Assembly (NCBI GenBank): GCA_018267315.1
Contig: JAFDYS010000060.1
Coordinates: forward strand, 1 to 49,290
Source: Bacteroidota bacterium
GTDB taxonomy: Bacteria; Bacteroidota; Bacteroidia; Chitinophagales; UBA10324
Direction of reading: 5' to 3'
DNA: 49,290 bases
The position numbers and the translations under genes are program-made. The stretch's first letter is position 1. The number at the start of each line of letters is the position of its first letter. This document shows positions 24,756-32,390 of this stretch, piece after piece. Under the pieces are notes generated by a model. The model worked only from the letters and a program-made list of their open reading frames with translations. It ran no database searches and had not been told where the DNA came from.

Positions 24756-25889
24756 TTATTTTGTCTGCTGCGCCAAGGCATCTTTCACCCTCGGGCTGAT
24801 GATTTCCTTCTTGTGTGTAATGCAGGTTCCTTTGACGATATCATCTTCAAGGTTCACGTTCATTTGCCCGTCTTTCAGCATCAACTTCAAAAAATTCAGC
24901 ACATTTTTACCAAACATCTTGCTGGCATCACCCGGCATAGTAGAAGGAATGTTTGAGTTGCCGATGATGATCACGCCATTCTCCGTCACCACGGTTTCAT
25001 TGTTTTTAGTGAGATCACAGTTGCCTCCGGTGGATGCAGCAAGATCAATGATCACACTGCCCGCTTTCATGGATGCAACGGTTTCTTTAGGAATGAGAAC
25101 CGGTGCTTTCTTGCCTGGAATCTGCGCCGTCGTGATAATCACATCAGACTTCACGGCGCTTTCAAAAATTTTCTGTTTTTGTTTTTCGAGAAATTCTTTT
25201 GACTGCTCCACGGCATATCCGCCGGCTGCCGCAGATTCAGCAGCACCTTCCACTTCAACAAACTTGGCCCCTAGTGATTTCACTTCTTCCTTCACGGCAC
25301 TGCGTGTGTCAAATGCTTCCACAACTGCTCCCAATCTTCTTGCCGTTGAAATAGCTTGCAAACCTGCAACTCCCGCTCCGAGGATGAGCACCTTCGCCGG
25401 AGTTATACTTCCCGCTGCTGTCATGAACATCGGAAAGAACTTCGGCAGGTTGGAGGCGGCGATCAACACTGCCTTGTAACCGGCCACCGTCGCCTGCGAT
25501 GAAAGAATATCCATGCTTTGCGCCCGTGTAGTGCGCGGCACCATATCCATGCTGAATGTGGTAATATCTTTTTCGCAGAAATGTTGGACTGCATCCTTAT
25601 TGATGAGCGGCTGATATACGCATAGCAATGCAGCACCGGCTCTCATGGTGGCCAGATCGGTTTCTGATGGAATTGTGATGCATAACACCAGGTCGGCATT
25701 GAGGGCTGCAGAGCGGGAAACTATTTTCGCGCCTGAAGCGGTATAGGACTCATCGCTGAAAGCGGCTTCTTTTCCCGCCCCACTTTCCACCAGCACTTCA
25801 AAATTCATTTTTGCAAGTTGCCCCGCGATTTCGGGCAGGCAAACAACACGTCGCTCGCCAGCGGGTTCTTTAAGAATTGAAATAGTCAT
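24756..25889 (-). CDS. pntAA: NAD(P) transhydrogenase subunit alpha, part 1 (NAD-binding)
   Basis: 377 residues of the alanine-dehydrogenase/PntA fold, domain I. N-terminal catalytic part: ERRVVCLPEIAGQLAKMNFE; NAD-binding Rossmann motif ILGAGVAGLQAISTARRLGA (about 169-188); GKKAPVLIPKETVASMKAGS and SNIPSTMPGDASKMF near the end. It binds NAD(H) and passes hydride to NADP bound on PntB. First gene of the operon; a -7 box lies 54 bases upstream. Confidence 0.96.
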   Translation of the reverse strand: MTISILKEPAGERRVVCLPEIAGQLAKMNFEVLVESGAGKEAAFSDESYTASGAKIVSRSAALNADLVLCITIPSETDLATMRAGAALLCVYQPLINKDAVQHFCEKDITTFSMDMVPRTTRAQSMDILSSQATVAGYKAVLIAASNLPKFFPMFMTAAGSITPAKVLILGAGVAGLQAISTARRLGAVVEAFDTRSAVKEEVKSLGAKFVEVEGAAESAAAGGYAVEQSKEFLEKQKQKIFESAVKSDVIITTAQIPGKKAPVLIPKETVASMKAGSVIIDLAASTGGNCDLTKNNETVVTENGVIIIGNSNIPSTMPGDASKMFGKNVLNFLKLMLKDGQMNVNLEDDIVKGTCITHKKEIISPRVKDALAQQTK

Positions 25890-25942
25890 GAGATGGTGAT
25901 TGAGCTTGTTGCAATTGATTCTGCAACAGTGAATCAGGAAGG

Positions 25943-25950
25943 CAAAGTTA
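25943..25950 (-). promoter_or_regulatory. -7 box of the pnt operon (TAACTTTG)
   Basis: Exact TAnnTTTG match on the minus strand, 53 bases before the pntAA ATG. Upstream TTG triplets occur at 8 and 12 bases only, closer than usual. Confidence 0.5.
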
Positions 25951-26030
25951 GGAAAGTCAAATCAAAGAGGTAGCGATGAAAAGCATTCGCAGAAGTGATA
26001 AATGTCCTTGTTTGAATGGAATGTTTATGA

Positions 26031-26501
26031 TCACAAATGCACCGATACCTCAATCTCTTCCGGCACGAATGGCTTCGGATCGCCGCCGTTAATGATCACA
26101 TCACGAACGATAGAGGAAGAAACGACACTCAGTGACGGATTGGCAAGAATGAAAATGGTTTCAATGCTCCGGCTCAATACGCGGTTGGTTTGTGAAACGG
26201 CTTTTTCAAATTCAAAATCACCGGCGCTACGGATGCCTCTGAGGATGAATTGAGCATTTCTTTGCTCACAAAAATGAACGGTTAGCCCGGTATAGCTCTC
26301 CACACTCACCCTATCCTCATATTCAAAAATCTTTTTCAGCCATTCAATTCGCTTTTCAAGCGGAAACAAGTACTTCTTCTGCGAATTCACCCCGATACCG
26401 ATTATGAGTTTGTCGAACAACGGTAGTCCGCGGTTGATGATATCAATATGTCCGATGGTAACGGGATCGAAGGAGCCGGGAAAAACTGCAATGCGCTGCA
26501 T
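26031..26501 (-). CDS. coaD: Pantetheine-phosphate adenylyltransferase
   Basis: 156 residues from the ATG at 26501; this start gives MQRIAVFPGSFDPVTIGH, the family beginning with the T-x-G-H nucleotidyl-transfer motif at 15-18. The rest follows CoaD closely: GVNSQKKYLFPLEKRIEWLK, FILRGIRSAGDFEFE, and SIVRDVIINGGDPKPFVP. It catalyses the fourth step of CoA synthesis. Same strand as rsmD and the DUF3822 gene, which is a recurrent Bacteroidota block. Confidence 0.96.
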   Translation of the reverse strand: MQRIAVFPGSFDPVTIGHIDIINRGLPLFDKLIIGIGVNSQKKYLFPLEKRIEWLKKIFEYEDRVSVESYTGLTVHFCEQRNAQFILRGIRSAGDFEFEKAVSQTNRVLSRSIETIFILANPSLSVVSSSIVRDVIINGGDPKPFVPEEIEVSVHL

Positions 26502-26561
26502 GGGAAAAATTTGGAGCGTTGAAAATAGCAATTCAGGAGTTAGCGGCAGTCATCTACGCAT

Positions 26562-27092
26562 TCATTTGAAGAAGTGAAAATTGGTTTGCCCGTAATGCGT
26601 GCGCCTGAAGAAATGCGGATAACCGGAGAAATCGTATTTGGGATCCGTTTCCAGAATGAACCAGCCGCCTTCTTTCAGCAATTCACGTTCAAAGATTTTA
26701 TCGGGCAGAGCGGCAATATCTTTCATGGCATAGGGCGGCCCCGCAAAGATCACATCGAATTTCTCCCTTGCTGTTTCGAGAAACCGGAGAACATCGGTTT
26801 TAATTATATCCAATACACTCAGTGACCATTCGGTTTTCATCTTCCTGATGAAGTGGATGCACTGATCATCTTTGTCAACACTCACAATCCGTGGGGAACC
26901 CCGGGAGGCAAATTCATAGCTGATGCTCCCGGTTCCACAGAACAAATCCAGGAAACTCACTTCAGAAAAATCAAAGTGATTGTTGAGTATGTTGAACAAG
27001 CCGGTTTTCGCGAAGTCGGTAGTGGGCCGGGTGTTGATGAGTTTCGGCGGATTGAATCTTCTGCCTCCCAATCTTCCTGAAATTACCCGCAT
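26562..27092 (-). CDS. rsmD: 16S rRNA (guanine-966-N2)-methyltransferase RsmD
   Basis: 176 residues. MRVISGRLGGRRFNPPK then RPTTDFAKTGLFNILNNHFD is the RsmD opening; SFLDLFCGTGSISYEFASRG is the SAM-binding motif I. The catalytic motif IV normally reads (D/N/S)PPY but here is AGPPY (about residues 116-120): codons GCG GGG CCG CCC TAT. The Gly is unusual because the acidic or amide residue in this position usually contacts the target amino group. Otherwise length and sequence are normal. It begins two bases after the DUF3822 stop and probably is co-translated with it. Confidence 0.92.
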   Translation of the reverse strand: MRVISGRLGGRRFNPPKLINTRPTTDFAKTGLFNILNNHFDFSEVSFLDLFCGTGSISYEFASRGSPRIVSVDKDDQCIHFIRKMKTEWSLSVLDIIKTDVLRFLETAREKFDVIFAGPPYAMKDIAALPDKIFERELLKEGGWFILETDPKYDFSGYPHFFRRTHYGQTNFHFFK

Positions 27093-27094
27093 AA

Positions 27095-27952
27095 TCAGAG
27101 AGAGTAAAGTGTAGAATAAAAATGGGCAGGAAAGGGATAATCATCTTCAAACTTCCAATGCCCGATCGTTTTGCCCGCACTCACGGTTCTAACATATTTG
27201 TTCGCTGATTGGTAAAGGTTGGAATCACTCACGATTTCGCCGTACAACGCCAACGGCGTTTCATCTTTGCTCAGGTTCAATGTTTGAAACACAGCCAGGA
27301 CGTAGTAAATAAAATCATCTGAAGATTTTACCCGGAAGGAATTTGAAAACAGCAGTTTCTTTCCGGACAAACAAAACAACTGCACATAACCGGAAAGCAA
27401 CACAGCATAAACGGTGGTTCCTTCGTTATATGCAGCGAAATGACGCAAGTATGCCGCAATGGTATGAGTAAAACTGACTGACTGGAACCGTTGCTGCATG
27501 TTATTTACCAATGCTGCTGGAATGGGATATACAACTGATGCATCAAGTTCACGAATCCGATCAAATTGCAATGTTGCACTATCCCGGTTGTTCAATTGAA
27601 ATATATTCTCAAAAAGCGGTTTCAGGTTTTCTTCATTTACCGATGCAGGAACGAGCGAAAACTGTCCGGAGAATATGCCGGCGTTCACTCTCACAAATTT
27701 CTTATTAAGGGAGTCCGCCTGATCTATGATCCCCAAAAAAATATCTGTATCAAAAAATGAAATGTTGGCGTCCATCGTTTCGAATGGGTGCAGGTATAGC
27801 ACGTTTGAATTGTTATCAGTGATCAGAAACTGAAGTTGGTTGCGGGATATGAAAATCCGCAACTCCTGTAAGTCCTCCGGATTTTCCTGAAGCCGTTTTG
27901 AAACGTAAGGCGTTCCGCTAATAATACTGTTTGCCCGCTGAGAAATACTCAT
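27095..27952 (-). CDS. DUF3822 family protein
   Basis: 285 residues, soluble. A chain of short strands (LRIFISRNQLQFLITDNNSN; FFDTDIFLGIID; VRVNAGIFSGQFSLVPAS-like region; AAYNEGTTVYAVLLSGYVQL; PLALYGEIVSD) suggests an actin/ASKHA-like fold, which is what I recall for DUF3822, a Bacteroidota-specific family almost always next to rsmD and coaD. The role is unknown; the fixed gene order hints at a link with ribosome or CoA synthesis, but that is inference. Confidence 0.85.
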   Translation of the reverse strand: MSISQRANSIISGTPYVSKRLQENPEDLQELRIFISRNQLQFLITDNNSNVLYLHPFETMDANISFFDTDIFLGIIDQADSLNKKFVRVNAGIFSGQFSLVPASVNEENLKPLFENIFQLNNRDSATLQFDRIRELDASVVYPIPAALVNNMQQRFQSVSFTHTIAAYLRHFAAYNEGTTVYAVLLSGYVQLFCLSGKKLLFSNSFRVKSSDDFIYYVLAVFQTLNLSKDETPLALYGEIVSDSNLYQSANKYVRTVSAGKTIGHWKFEDDYPFPAHFYSTLYSL

Positions 27953-27997
27953 TGCAGCAAAAATACACCCGGTGCGGGTAGCTTGCCTTTTTGTACG

Positions 27998-28522
27998 TTA
28001 TTGATTTCCGTTCTGGAGGGAACTGAGATATGTATTCCAGTCTTTGGTCAGGTATTGGTCCTCACCAAAGTAGTGCAGGATATTATTCATCATTTGCGGT
28101 TGCTGGTAACCTGGCACTACAGAGATCACTTCCAGTTTTTCATTCAGAAAAGTAGTGGTAGGATAGCCGGTTGAATTTCCCATCAGCAAATTAGACAGGG
28201 AGTTGATTCGGCGGCTCGGATCATAAGTGTAAGACGTGCCCTGGAAAGAAATCGGGTCTTTCGATTCAGCATTGAATTTTACCGCGTAATAGTTCTTATT
28301 AATGTACTCAACCACCGCCGGGTCTTTGTAGGTGGTAGCATCCAGTCTTTTGCACCAGCCGCACCAATCCGTGTATATATCCACAACCACCTTCCTCGGG
28401 TTTTTTTTCATGAGTTTCTCAGCTTCTGTAATTGACAGCCACTTGATCTCTGCAGCTGTTTGAGCGAATGAACTCGCCGTAACCAGGAGCAACACGAAAG
28501 CCATTAAAAATTTTGATTTCAT
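27998..28522 (-). CDS. Exported thioredoxin-fold protein
   Basis: 174 residues from the ATG at 28522, the start of a signal peptide (ends ASSFAQ, residue 21). The thioredoxin core has VVVDIYTDWCGWCKRLD with the redox pair C54-C57 (CGWC), then TGYPTTTF with the cis-Pro. The family is close to the thioredoxin_7/DUF255-like group used for periplasmic disulfide or cytochrome-c related redox work in Bacteroidota. The upstream neighbour (HPt protein) ends 68 bases before. Substrate unknown. Confidence 0.88.
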   Translation of the reverse strand: MKSKFLMAFVLLLVTASSFAQTAAEIKWLSITEAEKLMKKNPRKVVVDIYTDWCGWCKRLDATTYKDPAVVEYINKNYYAVKFNAESKDPISFQGTSYTYDPSRRINSLSNLLMGNSTGYPTTTFLNEKLEVISVVPGYQQPQMMNNILHYFGEDQYLTKDWNTYLSSLQNGNQ

Positions 28523-28590
28523 TTTCAGGATTTTTGCAATTAACCGACTAGTGACAAAAATAATTCCTTTTGAACTACGAAACAGCAATT

Positions 28591-28938
28591 TCAGCTGAGC
28601 ATTAGCAAAGATTCGACCAAGTCTCCGGTAGCCCGTTCGAGTTTCAATTGCAGGTCTTCCAGCATGGGTTCAATTTCGGAATAATTTTTTGAAGAGTCTA
28701 TTTGGTCCTCCAGCATTTCAATTTGCTCTTTTAAACCTTGGAGACCTAAAAATGTTACCTGGGGCTTCAGCGCATGCGCTGTTCTGCGCAATTGAATAAG
28801 ATTCTGTTCCTTCCTGCCCATTTCTAATTCGTTGGATATTTCAGGAACTGATTCAAGGAAAATGCGGATGTACTGTGCCATCTTCTTCTGATCATTCCGG
28901 CAGAATTCGCGGAGAAAAGTGAGATCAGTGTTGGGCAT
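28591..28938 (-). CDS. Orphan HPt (histidine phosphotransfer) domain protein
   Basis: 115 residues from the ATG at 28938. One HPt four-helix domain: LREFCRNDQKKMAQYIRIFL, then QLRRTAHALKPQVTFLGLQG with the phospho-accepting His at 55, and KLERATGDLVESLL as the last helix. HPt proteins shuttle phosphate between receiver domains of hybrid kinases and response regulators. No kinase is nearby, but a LytTR response regulator begins 466 bases away on the opposite strand. Between them lie two putative short transcripts, one of which ends in a terminator right before this gene. Confidence 0.85.
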   Translation of the reverse strand: MPNTDLTFLREFCRNDQKKMAQYIRIFLESVPEISNELEMGRKEQNLIQLRRTAHALKPQVTFLGLQGLKEQIEMLEDQIDSSKNYSEIEPMLEDLQLKLERATGDLVESLLMLS

Positions 28939-28979
28939 AATGCTAATTGAAAAGCGGTAGTCTGTCACAAATGAAAGCA

Positions 28980-29010
28980 GAAAAATAAGAACGGGGCAAG
29001 CGCCCCGTTC
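28980..29010 (-). terminator. Terminator hairpin upstream of the HPt gene
   Basis: Nine-base perfect stem, GAACGGGGC (28989-28997) with GCCCCGTTC (29002-29010). On the minus strand it is followed by TTATTTTTC. It lies 42 bases before the HPt start, so it either ends a short RNA started near 29075 or acts as an attenuator for HPt. Confidence 0.85.
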
Positions 29011-29075
29011 GGTACTTTGAAAATAGCCCGGAAATATGTTTCCGAATAGTTGATACGTGAATTAATCACCAAACC
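28985..29075 (-). ncRNA. Putative small RNA or attenuated leader (unit 1)
   Basis: A full promoter (TTG-N17-TACATTTG, 29108-29081) starts a transcript of about 90 bases that holds no ATG-initiated gene. It contains a small hairpin CGGAAA/TTTCCG (29029-29044) and ends in the strong terminator at 28989-29010. Seen: promoter, hairpin, terminator. Inferred: a stable short RNA. I do not recognise it as a known RNA family. Confidence 0.5.
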
Positions 29076-29080
29076 CGATT

Positions 29081-29108
29081 CAAATGTAGGTGACCATCCG
29101 CCGTACAA
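29081..29108 (-). promoter_or_regulatory. Promoter of putative RNA unit 1 (TTG-N17-TACATTTG)
   Basis: Minus-strand TTG at 29108-29106 and TACATTTG at 29088-29081, 17 bases apart. Both elements match the Bacteroidota consensus exactly. Confidence 0.65.
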
Positions 29109-29199
29109 CTAATCGCATCTGCCAGCCGTTCGTATCAATCGGCCATCAGGTAAAAAGCGGTGGCGAATGGTTTTTGCAGACAGGTGGATGTTGTGAAAT

Positions 29200-29296
29200 T
29201 GCCAAAACAAAAGAGGGACCCTAAAGCCCCTCTGTTGTAATCTCTTTGAATAAAGCTGCCGATATTTAGCCGCCGATACAGAATTAATATTGATTG
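29200..29296 (-). ncRNA. Putative small RNA (unit 2)
   Basis: A TACTTTTG -7 box at 29310-29303 (exact match, no TTG partner found) precedes about 95 bases without an ATG start. The stretch ends in a hairpin, AGAGGG/CCCTCT (29212-29217 and 29228-29233), followed on the minus strand by TTTTGTTTT. Two in-frame open readings across it cross the terminator and resemble nothing I know. Weaker than unit 1. Confidence 0.35.
29201..29233 (-). terminator. Terminator hairpin of unit 2
   Basis: Six-base stem AGAGGG (29212-29217) with CCCTCT (29228-29233); on the minus strand TTTTGTTTT follows directly. Confidence 0.65.
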
Positions 29297-29403
29297 ATGT
29301 GTCAAAAGTAGGCGCCATCCCTTGCAGGCGCTTGATTGAAACTGCCAAAGGGCATGTTTGATCTGCAAATGGGAAATTGTTTACGACAAACGAATTTTGC
29401 CCT

Positions 29404-30099
29404 ATGAAAATTAGTTGCCTTGTGGTGGATGATGTGGCGCTTAACCGTCAGGCGCTACTCGATTTGGCTGGCGAGGTTGAATTTCTCAACGTAGCCGGAC
29501 AGTGCAGTAATGCGCAGGAAGCATTGAATGCTATAAGCGAATTGGAACCGGATGTAATCTTTCTTGACATCGAAATGCCGGGGATGTCAGGGCTGGAGTT
29601 TCTGAAGTCACTCGCCGACCCGCCGCTCACCGTTATCACTACCTCTCATCCTGAGTTTGCAGTGGAAGGGTATGAGATGCAGGTATTCGATTACATCGTG
29701 AAGCCGGTTACCCGCGAGCGGTTTCATAAATGTGCGGAACGCATTGTTCGTTATTTTAAAGAGAAGAGAAAACCACTGCTGGCGGATCAGTTTTTTCTGA
29801 AGGATGGAAACCGGTATGTACGCATCCGGTATGATGAAGTGAAATACATTGAAGCCATGCGGGATTTTGTGGTGGTATATCTCGATAAAACCAAGTATGC
29901 CACCATGCAGACCATGAAAAACTTCGCAGCCCGATTACCCGAAGATCAATTCATCAGGGTTCACCGATCATACATTGTACCGATAAGGAAGATCGAAGCC
30001 ATTGAAAGCGGAGTACTCAGAATCCAGGAAATGAAAATCCCCATCAGTGACAGTTACCGGGTGCAGGTCATGAAAACACTGTTGGGAGCCACGGAGTAG
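29404..30099 (+). CDS. LytTR-family response regulator
   Basis: 231 residues from the ATG at 29404. Receiver domain 1-115: acidic pair D9-D10 (CLVVDDVALN), phospho-accepting D55 (VIFLDIEMPG), conserved Thr in VITTSHPEFA and Lys in FDYIVKPVTRERF. The LytTR DNA-binding domain fills about 130-228 (FFLKDGNRYVRIRYDEVKYI, then RLPEDQFIRVHRSYIVPI). Such LytTR regulators pair with histidine kinases of the LytS/YehU type, none of which is in this window. Its nearest signalling neighbour is the HPt gene on the other strand. ubiX begins two bases after its stop. Confidence 0.94.
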   Translation: MKISCLVVDDVALNRQALLDLAGEVEFLNVAGQCSNAQEALNAISELEPDVIFLDIEMPGMSGLEFLKSLADPPLTVITTSHPEFAVEGYEMQVFDYIVKPVTRERFHKCAERIVRYFKEKRKPLLADQFFLKDGNRYVRIRYDEVKYIEAMRDFVVVYLDKTKYATMQTMKNFAARLPEDQFIRVHRSYIVPIRKIEAIESGVLRIQEMKIPISDSYRVQVMKTLLGATE

Positions 30100-30101
30100 C
30101 T

Positions 30102-30680
30102 ATGAAAAAACTTGTGATCGGAATAACCGGAGCCAGCGGCAGCATCTATGCCAGGGTGTTGCTCGACAAGCTCGCATTGCTGCAAGAGCAAATTGATAAG
30201 GTTGGAATTGTAATGAGCGCCAATGCCAAATATGTGTGGCGATATGAATTAGGGAATGAAGACTATGATACAGTGGGAATAGCTATCGAAGGTGGACGAG
30301 TTTCATTTTATAAGAAGGATGATTTCACGGCACCGTTTGCCAGTGGATCGGCGGGATATGATGCCATGATCGTTTGCCCGTGTTCCATGGGCACTATGGG
30401 AAGAATTGCGGCCGGTATATCGGATGACCTCATCACGCGGGCAGCCGATGTTATGCTGAAGGAAAGACGGAAACTGGTTCTTGTCATTCGCGATACGCCA
30501 TACAACCTTATCCACATCAATAACATGAAACTGATTACTGAAGCCGGTGGCATTATTTGCCCGGCCACTCCTTCATTTTATTCCAAACCAAAGAATTTTG
30601 AAGAGTTGGCTTCTACCGTTATTGACCGCGCATTGCATCTCGCGGGATTTGAATTGAAGAGTTTCAAATGGGGAGAATGA
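30102..30680 (+). CDS. ubiX: Flavin prenyltransferase UbiX
   Basis: 192 residues. GITGASGSIYARVLLDKL (residues 6-23) is the flavin-phosphate loop; CPCSMGTMGRIAAGISDDLI and the RRKLVLVIRDTPYN segment are family hallmarks, as is the late GGIICPATPSFYSKPK. UbiX makes prenylated FMN for UbiD-type decarboxylases (ubiquinone or other aromatic acid decarboxylation). No ubiD is in the window. The start follows the LytTR stop by two bases, so the two are probably co-transcribed. Confidence 0.95.
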   Translation: MKKLVIGITGASGSIYARVLLDKLALLQEQIDKVGIVMSANAKYVWRYELGNEDYDTVGIAIEGGRVSFYKKDDFTAPFASGSAGYDAMIVCPCSMGTMGRIAAGISDDLITRAADVMLKERRKLVLVIRDTPYNLIHINNMKLITEAGGIICPATPSFYSKPKNFEELASTVIDRALHLAGFELKSFKWGE

Positions 30681-30706
30681 ATTTCAGATTCACACAGTTG
30701 TTTTAA

Positions 30707-31864
30707 ATGGAAAGAAAAACGAAACTGGGTTCGGTTATAGAATTCACCTTGAAGATGCTTTTCCTTCTGGTTCTGATTGGAGCGGATTCTTCTTGCAAGA
30801 AGGACGATGATGGAAATCCACCTCCGCCACCTCCGCCAACACCTGATTTTTTCATCCGCTCGGTTGACCTTTCTTTCACTCCGCAAATTGCCGCGTATAA
30901 CGTAACGTATTACGCTGGCGACACCGCCAAACCTATTTTGCAATTGGTAAAAGACAAAAGCATTAACACGATAAGGGTCCGGTTGTGGTATGCACCGGCT
31001 GACGGGCATTCATCCCTGAGTGAAGTGTTGGATTTCGCCAAACAAATCAAATTGGCCGGATTGAAATTCTGGCTCGACATTCATTACTCTGATACGTGGT
31101 GCGATCCGGCACATCAATCCAAACCGGCCGCGTGGAGTACGCTTAATCTCGATCAATTGAAAGACAGCGTATTTGCTTACACGAAAAATGTGATGACCAC
31201 CTTGTCGCAGAATAATGTAACCCCGGATTACGTGCAAATCGGAAATGAAACCAATAACGGCATGCTGTGGCCGGAAGGACAGATCTATTCGAGTTCCGGA
31301 ACCAACTGGAACAATTTCATTGAACTGGTTGAAAACGGAATCGCTGCTGTGAAAGAGGTTTCCCCTTCTACCGCTACCATGATTCATTATGCGCAATACC
31401 AGGGTGCGGATTACTATTTCGGAAATCTCACCACACTAACTCCCGATTACGACATCATTGCGATTAGCTATTACCCGCCCTGGCATGGCAAGAGTATTGA
31501 CAGTGTGCAGATGATGGTTAGCACGCTGGCATCACAATTTGGTAAGCCGGTGGTGATCGCTGAAACGGCATATCCGTGGACGCTGGGCTGGAATGACTGG
31601 ACTAACAATGTCGTGGGATTGCCGGATCAGCTTATCCCGGATTATCCTGCCACGCCTGATGGGCAAGCCGCATATCTTTCGGCATTGATTTCCGCAGTGA
31701 AATCTGCTGCGGGCACCGATAATTTCGGCGTTAGTTACTGGGCTGCTGACTGGGTAGCATATAAAGGAACCACCGCTACTGACGGATCTTCCTGGGAGAA
31801 TCAGGCGCTCTTCGATTTTCAGTATAAGGCGCTGCCCGCACTCGATTCGCTGGGGAAGAAATAG
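30707..31864 (+). CDS. GH53 endo-beta-1,4-galactanase, lipoprotein
   Basis: 385 residues. N-terminal signal with lipid Cys at about residue 30 (LIGADSSC), then KKDDDG and a run of seven Pro (38-44). The GH53 barrel starts near RSVDLSFTPQ. Acid/base Glu 181 lies in YVQIGNETNNGMLWP and the nucleophile Glu 286 in VVIAETAYPWTLG. The family cleaves beta-1,4-galactan side chains of pectin. An outer-membrane-anchored galactanase fits plant-pectin use. It is not in a classical PUL; the SusCD pair is 16 kb away and the next genes are unrelated. Translation of seven prolines should depend on EF-P. Confidence 0.94.
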   Translation: MERKTKLGSVIEFTLKMLFLLVLIGADSSCKKDDDGNPPPPPPPTPDFFIRSVDLSFTPQIAAYNVTYYAGDTAKPILQLVKDKSINTIRVRLWYAPADGHSSLSEVLDFAKQIKLAGLKFWLDIHYSDTWCDPAHQSKPAAWSTLNLDQLKDSVFAYTKNVMTTLSQNNVTPDYVQIGNETNNGMLWPEGQIYSSSGTNWNNFIELVENGIAAVKEVSPSTATMIHYAQYQGADYYFGNLTTLTPDYDIIAISYYPPWHGKSIDSVQMMVSTLASQFGKPVVIAETAYPWTLGWNDWTNNVVGLPDQLIPDYPATPDGQAAYLSALISAVKSAAGTDNFGVSYWAADWVAYKGTTATDGSSWENQALFDFQYKALPALDSLGKK

Positions 31865-31906
31865 TTTTATTTCGATGTGATATTTTATTCTATTTAATCT
31901 ATACAC

Positions 31907-32326
31907 ATGAAACGTCACGCTGCTCTTGTTCCTCTTTCCCGCCAACATCATGACACACTTATTCTCGCGCAGGTGATTAAAAAAGGTGCGCCGGACTACC
32001 GGGGCATGCCAACGACTATTGAAGGAAAGAAGGAAGCAGTGGTGAATCACTTTCATTCCCATCTCATCAATCATTTCAGACAAGAAGAGGAGTTATTTGC
32101 AAAATTGAAGAACCGTTTTCCCGAGATAGATGAATTGATCGCTCAACTGATTCAGGAGCATCGCAGGATTGAATCGCTGATCGGGGAGATCAGCAATCAT
32201 GCTTCGCCCGAAGAAAAGCTGAATGAACTTGGATTGCTCCTTGAGTCGCACATCAGAAAAGAGGAGCGGCAATTGTTCGAACTCATTCCTCAGAAGTTCG
32301 AAGATTCTTTTCTTGATTCCCTGTAG
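31907..32326 (+). CDS. Hemerythrin-domain protein
   Basis: 139 residues, all-helical. Iron-ligand-type residues: HHDTL at 14-15, FHSHLINHFRQEEELF (His and Glu pairs), LIQEHRRIESLIG and LLLESHIRKEERQLFELIP near the end. The spacing resembles the bacterial hemerythrin-like HHE domain, which binds O2 or acts in iron/oxidant sensing through a di-iron site. It is cytoplasmic (no signal). The start MKRHAALVPLSRQHHDTL is typical of the family. Confidence 0.88.
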   Translation: MKRHAALVPLSRQHHDTLILAQVIKKGAPDYRGMPTTIEGKKEAVVNHFHSHLINHFRQEEELFAKLKNRFPEIDELIAQLIQEHRRIESLIGEISNHASPEEKLNELGLLLESHIRKEERQLFELIPQKFEDSFLDSL

Positions 32327-32390
32327 TGGTGGCTTCAGAACATGTGAGAGAATTCCTGTATTTTCGAAATTGCCGTTCACCACTATTGCC

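Noticed and set aside
24799..25479. Plus-strand open frame of 226 codons
   Set aside because: Shadow of pntAA on the opposite strand; the amino-acid pattern is that of antisense reading.
29109..29368. Two minus-strand open frames of 77-79 codons
   Set aside because: Both cross a terminator hairpin, overlap each other in different frames and resemble no known protein; the region is better read as non-coding.
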